Of a DNA stretch of 45,135 bases, positions 24,979-32,553 are shown in pieces. Source of the DNA: Erysipelotrichaceae bacterium (lineage in GTDB: Bacteria > Bacillota_I > Bacilli_A > Erysipelotrichales > Erysipelotrichaceae); NCBI GenBank assembly GCA_030531215.1, contig JAUNNY010000009.1, positions 1 to 45,135 on the forward strand. The letters are read 5' to 3'. The position numbers and the translations under genes are program-made. The notes beneath the pieces were generated by a model that worked only from the letters and a program-made list of their open reading frames with translations, was not told where the DNA came from and did no database searches. Numbering within the stretch: the first letter of the stretch is position 1; every line of letters starts with the position of its first letter.

Positions 24979-25839
24979 TTATTTTGTAAGTTTATCTATT
25001 AACTTATCTAACAAGTTACTATCATAAGATTCAATATCACCATCATCAGATAAGTTAGCAAGTACAGGATCGATTGGTAATTTACCAACAACATCTAATC
25101 CGTATTTATCAGCAATCTCTTGTGTAACATCATCTTTGTAGATATTTATTTCGTGACCACATTCATCACATTTAACATAAGCCATATTTTCTACTAAACC
25201 AATTATTTGTTTATTAACTTGTTTAGCCATATTGATAGCTTTGCCCACAACCATCGAAACTAATTTTGATGGAGTAGTTACCATAACGAATGAATCAACA
25301 GGAATTTGTTGAATGATTGAAATCGCAACATCACTAGTTCCTGGAGGCATATCGATTAATAGATAATCTAATTCACCCCAATGTACTTCACTATAAAATT
25401 GTTTAATCACTCCACCTAAAATTGGTCCTCTCCACAATACAGGAACATCTTCATTTTCAAGCATCATGTTAATAGACACAACCTCAATTCCTAATGTTGA
25501 TATTGCTGGGAAAATACCAGTTTCATCACCATATAATTGATTATTTAAATTAAACATCTTTGGAATACTTGGGCCAGTTATATCAGCGTCCATAATTCCA
25601 ACCTTATATCCTTTTTGTGCAAGCTCAACAGCTAATAAACTAGTTACCATTGATTTACCTACACCACCTTTACCAGATAATACCGCAACAATTTTGCCTA
25701 TCTTAACATCTTCTAAAGGTTTTGCCATTTCTATTCTTTCACTACAATTTTGTCCGCAACTTGAGCAATCATGGCTACAGCCTTGTCTCTCATCACATTC
25801 TTCATTGCATGAATTACAATCATGATTACATTCTGCCAT
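24979..25839 (-). CDS. Mrp/NBP35 family Fe-S cluster carrier ATPase
   Basis: 286 residues from the ATG at 25839; GGAGGT 8 nt upstream decides this over the ATG six codons earlier. The deviant Walker A GKGGVGKS is at 56-63, followed by MDADITGPSIPKMF, LIDMPPGTSDVAIS and a C-terminal CDEC pair, as in Mrp/ApbC scaffold proteins that carry [4Fe-4S] clusters to apoproteins. The N-terminus holds two copies of a Cys motif: CNHDCNSC and CSHDCSSC, each followed by another Cys, doubling the usual single block. Divergent from the DUF523 gene. Confidence 0.9.
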   Translation of the reverse strand: MAECNHDCNSCNEECDERQGCSHDCSSCGQNCSERIEMAKPLEDVKIGKIVAVLSGKGGVGKSMVTSLLAVELAQKGYKVGIMDADITGPSIPKMFNLNNQLYGDETGIFPAISTLGIEVVSINMMLENEDVPVLWRGPILGGVIKQFYSEVHWGELDYLLIDMPPGTSDVAISIIQQIPVDSFVMVTTPSKLVSMVVGKAINMAKQVNKQIIGLVENMAYVKCDECGHEINIYKDDVTQEIADKYGLDVVGKLPIDPVLANLSDDGDIESYDSNLLDKLIDKLTK

Positions 25840-25884
25840 ATCATTTACCTCCATCAATATGATAGCACATAGTATAATTGAGTC
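25840..25884. promoter_or_regulatory. Compact divergent promoter between mrp and DUF523 genes
   Basis: Minus strand: extended -10 TGCTATCAT (within 25859-25867) about 19 nt before the mrp ATG, leaving room for GGAGGT. Plus strand: TATAAT at 25873-25878, 6 nt before the DUF523 ATG, with no ribosome site. The 14-bp block TATGATAGCACATA (25858-25871) recurs inverted at 29853-29866 in the scpA/rpiB gap. Confidence 0.6.
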
Positions 25885-26337
25885 ATGAAAATAGGAATCT
25901 CCGCATGTTTGTTAGGATACAACGTTAGATACAATGGAACAAACAAATTAAATGACAAATTATTAGATATTTTAAAAGATCACGAATTAATACCTATTTG
26001 TCCTGAACAATTAGCAACTTTTCCCATTCCTCATTTACCATTAGAAATAAAAAACAATAAAGTTTTTGATGAAAGTGGTAAAGATGTAACCAAACAATTA
26101 CAAGAAGGATCAATAAAAGCATACGAATTAATTAAAGATTGTGATTTTTTAGTTTTGAAAACAAAATCCCCTTCTTGTGGTTATCGCAAAATATATGATG
26201 GTACTTTTTCTGGAAAAATAATAAATGGGAATGGCGTGTTCACTGATATAGCATTAAAAAATAATAAAAAAGTCTTCAGTGAAGAAGACTTGGAGTTAAT
26301 TATTACTTACCTAACAAGAAGTGTTTGTAACCATTAA
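25885..26337 (+). CDS. DUF523 family protein
   Basis: 150 residues, the normal length for stand-alone DUF523. Family motifs: ISACLLGYNVRYNGTNK (Cys), PICPEQLATFPIP and LKTKSPSCGYRKIYDG with GNGVF. These cysteine-rich small proteins have been linked to tRNA thiolation-type chemistry and sulphur handling, but the activity is unproven. The 3' end overlaps the convergent GatD-like gene by 35 bp. Transcription appears leaderless from TATAAT at 25873. Confidence 0.85.
   Translation: MKIGISACLLGYNVRYNGTNKLNDKLLDILKDHELIPICPEQLATFPIPHLPLEIKNNKVFDESGKDVTKQLQEGSIKAYELIKDCDFLVLKTKSPSCGYRKIYDGTFSGKIINGNGVFTDIALKNNKKVFSEEDLELIITYLTRSVCNH
26257..26291 (-). terminator. Terminator of scpA-gatD operon embedded in the DUF523 coding region
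   Basis: Arms AAGTCTTC (26270-26277) and GAAGACTT (26284-26291) with a 6-nt loop, followed on the minus strand by TTTTTATTATTTTTT. It lies 11 bp past the GatD-like stop but wholly inside the convergent DUF523 reading frame. Confidence 0.7.
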
Positions 26338-27001
26338 CACGATCAGTGTATGCATCTAATATTTCGTTTTCAAATTTCAAGTTTGGTTCTATGCCAAACT
26401 TTTTTAATAGATTTTTAACAAACAAAGGATTTTGAATAAATAATGGCCCCAATAAATAAGTACCCATAAAATTATTTTTTCTGATACCTTCTATATTTTC
26501 TTTAGGATTATTTCCGGTTCCCTTTACAATCTCAAATAATCCTTTTTCTTTTGAATCATAAATCATGCCAAACTGAGTTTTGAAACCGATGATTTCTAAA
26601 TCTTCAAACTTACCTAAAAAATGAGAATTATGTCTAGTATTGTAATCATATTTAGAATAAAAATCTAAAATACCAAGACATTCTATTTTATTTCCACTTC
26701 TTTCAATATAATTTCCAAATACCTCAACAGCATTATAGGTCATCAAAAAATAAGTATTATTATCTATTAATTCTTTAAGACGTTTTTTATATGGCATCAA
26801 TTTTTCAATAACAGCATTCTGTGAGAATTCAGTCATCGCACCCATATATATCATGTCGACATCATGATTGACAAAATATGGCTCTTCATCAAAATCGTCA
26901 TTGATAACTTCAATGTTGTCGCTGCACATTGCCATATATTTAACATTTGCAGCATCACCATAGATACCACATATTTCTGGGAATAAGAATTCTAGTTTCA
27001 T
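26303..27001 (-). CDS. GatD-like type 1 glutamine amidotransferase homologue lacking catalytic Cys and His
   Basis: 232 residues, normal GatD length, and clearly homologous: FPEICGIYGDAANVKYM, GTGNNPKENIEGIRKNNFMG and TYLLGPLFIQNP line up with GatD of lipid II isoglutaminyl synthase. The nucleophile elbow, normally ICGGxQLLG, reads TYNAVEVFG, putting Tyr89 at the cysteine; the active-site histidine in YLHGP is Leu184; and GGGQDxEQ has become GAMTEFSQ. It should therefore be unable to release ammonia from glutamine. The frame is intact and coupled by a 4-nt overlap to the MurT-like gene, so it is not a decaying pseudogene. A structural or regulatory role, or ammonia use by MurT, is possible. 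Confidence 0.82.
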   Translation of the reverse strand: MKLEFLFPEICGIYGDAANVKYMAMCSDNIEVINDDFDEEPYFVNHDVDMIYMGAMTEFSQNAVIEKLMPYKKRLKELIDNNTYFLMTYNAVEVFGNYIERSGNKIECLGILDFYSKYDYNTRHNSHFLGKFEDLEIIGFKTQFGMIYDSKEKGLFEIVKGTGNNPKENIEGIRKNNFMGTYLLGPLFIQNPLFVKNLLKKFGIEPNLKFENEILDAYTDRVNGYKHFLLGK

Positions 27002-28365
27002 CCTAATTCCTCCATTTTAGTTCCGATTGATTTTCTTAATTCTAAAGCTAAATCACAAGAATAGATATCGTAAGACAAGAAAATATTATTGACATCTTTA
27101 TAGGCAATTTTATCAATTACCTTATGTTCCTCATCGACAATAATTATTTTTTCTTTATCTACTCCTGCGATAAGTAATCTTACTAAGTAATATTTACTAC
27201 GTGGTCCGCCAATAATAATCTTATTGATATATTTATCGTTTGCCAGTAACTCAAAATCAACATCATAAATCCAATGTTCTGTTTCAACTTCATATTTTCT
27301 TCTTTGCAAATCATCGAAAACAAAAACTATATCTTTGCTATCCTTGCAATCATTAATTGTTTTAAGCATTGGATATAAAGTATTCGGATTTGAACCTTTA
27401 ATCATTATTGAGGTCAAATTCTTGCCCTTAACTTGTTGATTCGCAAAACGTGAATCAAGAATTTTAATCTTTTCAAAAGATTCGTTTATTGATGCGGTAG
27501 AATAACCTAATTCTTTTAGAACAGAAATAACAGCTAATACGTTGTAGGTGTTTGGAATATTATTAAAGTTAATATCGTATTTCTCTCTATTCATTAAGAA
27601 ATAATTGTTTTTGAAATTAATCATATTAATTTCATACTTACACTCAGGTCTCTTAAAACCACAGCTACATTCATAATTACCAATGTTATTATATTTAACA
27701 TAATTGTATTTAAGTTTATGATGACACTTAGGACACAAGACCATATCATTAACAATATTGAATATATCATCATGGTCTTCATCTAATTTTTCCATACCAT
27801 AATAAATTGAATTATTATTTCCTAAAGTTACACACAACGCATCATCGGCATTAATCACTAAGGTGGTATCTTCAGGAATTGCTTCAGCTATTCTATCTCT
27901 AACATAATCAGGTGTTGAATTAGCTTTAATTGAATCTCTCATTAAATTATTAACAATCATATAATTTGGTGTGATGTTTTTAAAGATTGAGGAACTAGAA
28001 ATTTCATCAATTTCTAAAATTGCTACATCAGCTGTAACCATATTAAAAATATTTACACAGTCAGCTAAATATGCAATTACACCAGGTGCAGTATTAAAAC
28101 CATCATTGTTAACAACTTTTAAATAATTCTTCTTAAAAAAATCAACAAACATTTGGCAAATTGTCGATTTACCATTTGTTCCTGTGATTGCGATAATTAG
28201 CTTTGGCTTATTTAGATAATAACGAAAATTAGGACATATCTTAGCAGCAACATTGCCCGCAAAATAAGGCACATGTTTGCGTGCTAATTTCATAGCAACT
28301 TGTGTTAATTTACATGCCCATAAGGCGATAAAAAAGAAAAACTTGTTATCTCTTTTATATTTCAT
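26998..28365 (-). CDS. murT: MurT-like Mur ligase family protein
   Basis: 455 residues. Mur-ligase ATP site AITGTNGKST near 59-68, LEIDEISSSS, NADDALC, a zinc-ribbon insert with CPKC (211, 214) and YECSCGFKRP (233, 235), ANQQVKGKN and a C-terminal WIYDVDFE (Asp368), as in MurT, which with GatD amidates glutamate of lipid II. The second zinc pair is CxC rather than CxxC, and NLFRDQLDR is replaced by NLMRDSIKAN. Sits between scpB and the GatD-like gene, 2 nt after the scpB stop. Amidation of D-Glu is the family role, but its partner lacks glutaminase residues, so it might use free ammonia or do something else. Confidence 0.8.
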   Translation of the reverse strand: MKYKRDNKFFFFIALWACKLTQVAMKLARKHVPYFAGNVAAKICPNFRYYLNKPKLIIAITGTNGKSTICQMFVDFFKKNYLKVVNNDGFNTAPGVIAYLADCVNIFNMVTADVAILEIDEISSSSIFKNITPNYMIVNNLMRDSIKANSTPDYVRDRIAEAIPEDTTLVINADDALCVTLGNNNSIYYGMEKLDEDHDDIFNIVNDMVLCPKCHHKLKYNYVKYNNIGNYECSCGFKRPECKYEINMINFKNNYFLMNREKYDINFNNIPNTYNVLAVISVLKELGYSTASINESFEKIKILDSRFANQQVKGKNLTSIMIKGSNPNTLYPMLKTINDCKDSKDIVFVFDDLQRRKYEVETEHWIYDVDFELLANDKYINKIIIGGPRSKYYLVRLLIAGVDKEKIIIVDEEHKVIDKIAYKDVNNIFLSYDIYSCDLALELRKSIGTKMEELG

Positions 28366-28367
28366 AT

Positions 28368-29108
28368 TTATTCAAATAAATTCTCTTCCTCATCTCTATT
28401 TGAGAATTCAGGTAAATCTGGAAGTTCATTTAATGTATATAGTTTAAATGAGTCCATAAATTCTTCTGTTACTTCATATAGAATTGGCTTACCTGGAGCA
28501 TCTGATCTTCCGACTTCTCTGATTAAATTTCTTGCTTGAAGTTTTCTAAGCATCATTTCAGCGCCAACTCCTCTTAATTCTTCTATTTCAACTCTAGTGA
28601 TTGGTTGCTTATATGCAATGATTGCTAAAGTCTCTAAGGCAGCTTGTGATAAAGCGTTGGTCTTTGTTGTTTGGAAAAGTTTTTGTGCATATGGATATAC
28701 ATCTTTTTTAGAAACAAATTTATATACTGAACCATAACCAACTAATTCGATGCCGAACACTTCACTAGCATATTTATGTTGGATATTTTCTAAAATAATT
28801 TTTGTATCTTCTAAAGATTTTTCAATAGTTGAGGCAATTTGTTCAAGCTTAACGCCATCTTCACCAACTATGTATAGAAGGCCTTCTACAATAGCTTCAA
28901 TATTTGTAGGTTCTTTAACCTCTTCTCTTTCAATGACGTTGCTATCTTTAATTTCATCTTTTTGTTCAGTTACAACTTCGGTTTGTGGTTCTTCGTTTTC
29001 AGAAATTGTTTCTTCTACATCGTCATTTACAGCTGTCTCAGCATTATCGATTACAGCTTCTTCTTGTATGTTTTCAACTACTTCTTCAATATTATTATCA
29101 TTATTCAT
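28368..29108 (-). CDS. scpB: Segregation and condensation protein B
   Basis: 246 residues from the ATG at 29108, chosen because AAGGGG lies 8 nt upstream and the ATG overlaps the scpA stop by 8 nt. Residues about 70-246 form the winged-helix ScpB body (EAIVEGLLYIVGEDGV, ALETLAIIAYKQPITR, EIEELRGVGAEMMLRKLQ, GRPGKP-like APGKPILYEVT). The first 60-70 residues are a very acidic, Glu/Asp/Asn-rich low-complexity tail absent from most ScpB. With ScpA and Smc it forms the bacterial condensin. Confidence 0.92.
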   Translation of the reverse strand: MNNDNNIEEVVENIQEEAVIDNAETAVNDDVEETISENEEPQTEVVTEQKDEIKDSNVIEREEVKEPTNIEAIVEGLLYIVGEDGVKLEQIASTIEKSLEDTKIILENIQHKYASEVFGIELVGYGSVYKFVSKKDVYPYAQKLFQTTKTNALSQAALETLAIIAYKQPITRVEIEELRGVGAEMMLRKLQARNLIREVGRSDAPGKPILYEVTEEFMDSFKLYTLNELPDLPEFSNRDEEENLFE

Positions 29109-29835
29109 TGTTGCTTCCCCTTCTAAACCAAATTTCTTCTTTTTCATTTACACTAAATACTAAATAATGGTTTTTAGCCATATCTAAAATCGCTAAGAAT
29201 GTAACGATGTATTGCTGAATATCTGTACAATCATCAATTAATGTATCAAATGAGAATGTTTCTGGTAAATCTTTTAATCTAGCTTTAATTTGTAAAATTC
29301 TATCTTCTGGTGACAATTCAGTCTTCGTAAATTTAACATCCATCGGTTTAGATAGTTGTATTCTACGAAGCACCTTACTCATAGCCTTCAATAAATCGTA
29401 AGGGTCACCTTCAAGCTTTTGTGTTTCTATTTCATCTTTATGTTTTACTACCTCATCATATGATGTTGGCTTTGAAAGTTGGTCTTGTCTATCAATATAT
29501 GAATCGTACAAAGTTTTTGATACTTCTTTGTATTTTTGATATTCCAACAATCTTCTTACTAGTTTATCCTTAGGATCTTCGTAATCATCTTCAATTTCAT
29601 CACTTCTTTGTGGAAGTAATTTCTTTGATTTATATTCAATTAATGTAGCTAGTTCAACTAGGTATTCACTTTCAATCTCTAGATGCAAATCTTCCATCTT
29701 GTGAAGATATTCTATATATTGGTCAGTTAGAACTACCATATCCAAATCAAAAATATCTAATTCTTGTTCACGAATTAGATGAAGCATTAAGTCTAAAGGA
29801 CCTTCAAATTTAAGTGTTTCTACCTCGAATGCCAT
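29101..29835 (-). CDS. scpA: Segregation and condensation protein A
   Basis: 244 residues from the ATG at 29835 (MAFEVETLKFEGPLDLML), the conserved ScpA N-terminus; a start 10 codons upstream would be non-homologous. Further motifs: DIFDLDMVVLTDQYIEYL, LATLIEYKSKKLLP and a C-terminal winged-helix VTFLAILDMAKNH. Kleisin subunit bridging Smc heads. TGGTATAAT (extended -10) ends 7 nt before this ATG with no ribosome site, predicting a leaderless mRNA for the scpA-scpB-murT-gatD-like operon. Confidence 0.92.
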   Translation of the reverse strand: MAFEVETLKFEGPLDLMLHLIREQELDIFDLDMVVLTDQYIEYLHKMEDLHLEIESEYLVELATLIEYKSKKLLPQRSDEIEDDYEDPKDKLVRRLLEYQKYKEVSKTLYDSYIDRQDQLSKPTSYDEVVKHKDEIETQKLEGDPYDLLKAMSKVLRRIQLSKPMDVKFTKTELSPEDRILQIKARLKDLPETFSFDTLIDDCTDIQQYIVTFLAILDMAKNHYLVFSVNEKEEIWFRRGSNNE

Positions 29836-29885
29836 CGCAATGATTATACCATTATGTGCTATCATAAATGAAGAGGTACAAAGAC
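29836..29885. promoter_or_regulatory. 50-bp divergent promoter between scpA and rpiB
   Basis: Minus strand: extended -10 TGGTATAAT (TATAAT 29843-29848), 7 nt from the scpA ATG. Plus strand: extended -10 TGCTATCAT (TATCAT 29860-29865) followed by AGAGGT and the rpiB ATG. TATGTGCTATCATA (29853-29866) is the inverse of the block in the mrp/DUF523 gap. Confidence 0.6.
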
Positions 29886-30332
29886 ATGAAAATAGGTATA
29901 ACTAATGACCATGCTGCAGTTGAATTGAAAAAAAGTGTAGCTGGATATTTGAGGGATAAAGGCTTTGAAGTGGTCAATTATGGCACTAATAAAACCGAAG
30001 CATTTGATTATCCCGTTGCTGCAAAAGCACTATGTAAAGGACTGCAAATTGGCGAAGTCGACTTAGGTATAGCAATTTGTGGAACAGGTGTTGGCATATC
30101 TATTGCTTGTAACAAACACAAAGGTATTAGAGCTTGTTGTTGTTCTGAACCTACATCAGCTAAATTATCAAGGCAACACAACAATGCCAACGTTATATGC
30201 TTCGGCGCTAGAATCATTTCTAACGAACTTGCAGATGATATTGTAGATGCATTTATCAATACTCCTTTTTCTGAAGGAGAAAGACATATTAATAGAATAA
30301 ATATGTTGAAAGAAATAGAGGACGAACAATAA
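29886..30332 (+). CDS. rpiB: RpiB/LacA/LacB family sugar-phosphate isomerase
   Basis: 148 residues from the ATG at 29886, preceded by AGAGGT 8 nt upstream and giving the family start MKIGITNDHAAVELK. CGTGVGISIACNKHKGIRA holds the catalytic cysteine and anion hole; SRQHNNANVICFGAR is the RpiB His/Asn segment. Interconverts ribose-5-phosphate and ribulose-5-phosphate, or related allose or galactose phosphates. DHAA in place of the common DHAG is minor. Two nt before the SIS-domain gene, so probably co-transcribed. Confidence 0.88.
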   Translation: MKIGITNDHAAVELKKSVAGYLRDKGFEVVNYGTNKTEAFDYPVAAKALCKGLQIGEVDLGIAICGTGVGISIACNKHKGIRACCCSEPTSAKLSRQHNNANVICFGARIISNELADDIVDAFINTPFSEGERHINRINMLKEIEDEQ

Positions 30333-30334
30333 CC

Positions 30335-31447
30335 ATGGTTACAATGTTAGACTACATCAAAGAAACACCACAAGTTGTCAACAACATAATAGATAATTCT
30401 TATGAATATACTAAGGATTTAGTAAATTCATATATAAACAATAAATATGAAGGTTTATATTTTATAGCATCTGGTTCTTCATACAACGGTTCGCTTTGTG
30501 CAAAAGCATTTATTCAACACGTTCTAGGATTAGAAGTTAAAATAGTAACACCTTTCACTTTCACTAATCACGAATTTAAATATATGAAAAAGGAAATGCC
30601 AATTTGTGTTTCACAATCTGGATGTTCGACTAACACTTTAGATGTTTTAAAATTGTTAAAAGATAATAACATAAAGAGTGCTTGCTTAGTTGGCAGAGAT
30701 GATTGCGATGCTAAAGAATATACTGATTTATTAGTAAATTGGCATGTTGGTGAAGAACAAATTGGTTTTGTTACAAAAGGCGTAACATCATTAGCTTGTT
30801 TTGAAATGATCTTTGCTTTAGAACTTGGCAAAGCGTTAGGAATGATAAATGACTTTAAATATGACAAAATCAAAACAAATTTAAAGAAATCACAATTAAT
30901 TCAACCAGAAATGGTCCAAAACACAATTGAGTTGTTTAATAAGCATACAGAAGATTTTACTTCCAAAAATAAAGTAATCTTCATATCAAGTGGCCCAGGA
31001 CTTGCTGTAGCAACTGAAGCAGCTTTAAAAATAACCGAGACATCTTGCATAGATACAGCCGTATGCGAAGCAGAGGAATATCTTCATGGACCACTATATT
31101 CAGCAAATCCAAATAATTTATTTATTGCTATAGACAACAATGATGATGAAAGTAGCAAGAGAATAATCGCAATAGCTGATGCCCTAAAAGATATTTCAGA
31201 AAAAGTATACGTTATATCTAACTCACAAGTCTTTGATGATGAACATGCATTTAGAACGAGCGATGAAAACTGTCTACATATAGCTCCGCTATATAAATTA
31301 TCTTGTATTCAAACCTTGGCATATTTAATGAGCGAAGCAACTAATAAATATAAGCCACACGAAAACATTATTAAGTTTAAAGAATTGAATAAAGTCGCAA
31401 GCAAATCTCGACCAGATTTATATCTAGATCTACAAGAACAAAAATAG
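30335..31447 (+). CDS. SIS-domain sugar-phosphate isomerase/deaminase-like protein
   Basis: 370 residues with two SIS domains as in the isomerase half of GlmS, AgaS and fructoselysine deglycases. FIASGSSYNGSLCAKAF and PICVSQSGCSTNTLDVLK form the first phosphosugar site; ISSGPGLAVATEAALKITET and CEAEEYLHGPLYS (catalytic Glu region) the second. Probably isomerises, deaminates or deglycates a sugar phosphate in the cytosol. Operon partner of RpiB, ends in a terminator shared with the convergent LacI gene. The ATG at 30344 is an alternative start. Confidence 0.82.
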   Translation: MVTMLDYIKETPQVVNNIIDNSYEYTKDLVNSYINNKYEGLYFIASGSSYNGSLCAKAFIQHVLGLEVKIVTPFTFTNHEFKYMKKEMPICVSQSGCSTNTLDVLKLLKDNNIKSACLVGRDDCDAKEYTDLLVNWHVGEEQIGFVTKGVTSLACFEMIFALELGKALGMINDFKYDKIKTNLKKSQLIQPEMVQNTIELFNKHTEDFTSKNKVIFISSGPGLAVATEAALKITETSCIDTAVCEAEEYLHGPLYSANPNNLFIAIDNNDDESSKRIIAIADALKDISEKVYVISNSQVFDDEHAFRTSDENCLHIAPLYKLSCIQTLAYLMSEATNKYKPHENIIKFKELNKVASKSRPDLYLDLQEQK

Positions 31448-31466
31448 GATTCACTGAATCCTATTT
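31442..31466. terminator. Bidirectional terminator between SIS gene and LacI gene
   Basis: 11-bp arms AAATAGGATTC and GAATCCTATTT, 3-nt loop, with T-rich DNA on the plus side. It overlaps the stop codons of both convergent genes. Confidence 0.85.
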
Positions 31467-32446
31467 CTTTTTATAGATTTTCCTTTTAATAAATTACCTG
31501 TAACAATTATATTTTCTTTTATAACATTTTGATCTTCGATTTGTTCAATCAATTTTTTTGCCGCCATCCTTCCAAGTGATTCCTTGTCTTGTTGATAGGT
31601 TGTCAAACCCAAAGTTCTAGCCATTTCAATTCCATCATATCCTGCAAAAGAGACTTTCTTTTTAGATGATAAAATAGTTTGAATGCAACCTATCGCCGTA
31701 TAATCATCTGGAAAGAAAATGCATGTTGGATAATTTTTTAATTTTAAAAGCTGATTAAGTTTGTCGTTTGTTAACTTTATATTGTGATATCTACTTTCCA
31801 ATACATACTCGTTAGGAATATCGATATTATTCTTTCTTAATGCCCCATAAAAACTAGATAATCTAGCATTGGTTACTTTCTTATCAGATTTGCCATGGAT
31901 ATAGGCAATGCGTCTATGTCCCATCTTAATTGCATATTCGACAAGTTCAACCATTCCATCGTAGTTATTAGACATAATAGATGAACAATTCTCAAATTGG
32001 TAATCTAATGAAACAACTGGGATTGAAGATTTTGTAAGATCAATTATGTCTTTGCTTTCAAAATCAGCACATATGATTGCGACACCATCATATTTACGAT
32101 ACTCACAATGTTTACGATAAGAAGCTTTTTTACCTGCGATTAAATCATTAATAAAAGATATGTTGTAACCATGGTCTTCTGCTTCCGACTTAAAGCCATC
32201 CAAAACATTAGTAAAATATTCGTTTGATAATCCTGGTTCAGAATCTTTGAACAAAACACCAATACTATATGTTCTATTTGTTTTTAGGGCACGCGCAGAA
32301 ACATTAGCCATATATCCCATGTCTTCCGCAACCTTTATTATTCTTGCTTTTGTTGCGCTTCCAATATCTTTTTGATTATTCAAAGCTTTAGAAACTGTCG
32401 CAACAGAAACGTTACATTTTTTTGCAATATCCTTTATTGATACCAT
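31451..32446 (-). CDS. LacI family transcriptional regulator of the beta-glucan locus
   Basis: 331 residues. N-terminal LacI HTH (VSIKDIAKKCNVSVATVSKA, hinge NVSARALKTNRT) and a periplasmic-binding-protein-like sugar domain (YSIGVLFKDSEP, GHRRIAYIHGKSD, FAGYDGIEMARTLGLT). Likely senses an imported oligosaccharide and represses the ABC transporter and GH94 genes through the boxes near 37.0-37.2 kb. It lies downstream of the ABC operon but has its own promoter (TTGGCT-18 bp-TAAAAT) with the -10 only 6 nt before the ATG. Confidence 0.87.
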   Translation of the reverse strand: MVSIKDIAKKCNVSVATVSKALNNQKDIGSATKARIIKVAEDMGYMANVSARALKTNRTYSIGVLFKDSEPGLSNEYFTNVLDGFKSEAEDHGYNISFINDLIAGKKASYRKHCEYRKYDGVAIICADFESKDIIDLTKSSIPVVSLDYQFENCSSIMSNNYDGMVELVEYAIKMGHRRIAYIHGKSDKKVTNARLSSFYGALRKNNIDIPNEYVLESRYHNIKLTNDKLNQLLKLKNYPTCIFFPDDYTAIGCIQTILSSKKKVSFAGYDGIEMARTLGLTTYQQDKESLGRMAAKKLIEQIEDQNVIKENIIVTGNLLKGKSIKRNRIQ

Positions 32447-32482
32447 ACTTTTATTTTACTTTACTGCTATATTCTTAGCCAA
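32447..32482 (-). promoter_or_regulatory. LacI gene promoter (leaderless)
   Basis: Minus strand TTGGCT (32477-32482), 18-bp spacer, TAAAAT (32453-32458), then 6 nt to the ATG at 32446 with no Shine-Dalgarno. Confidence 0.6.
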
Positions 32483-32498
32483 TAGTAACTAATTAAAA

Positions 32499-32526
32499 AA
32501 CCGCACATTTATTATAATGTGCGGTT
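32499..32526 (-). terminator. Terminator of the sugar ABC operon
   Basis: 10-bp arms AACCGCACAT and ATGTGCGGTT, 8-nt loop, followed on the minus strand by TTTTTTAATT. It separates the ABC operon from the LacI gene. Confidence 0.85.
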
Positions 32527-32553
32527 AAAGAAGTTAATTGAAACAGATTTATC

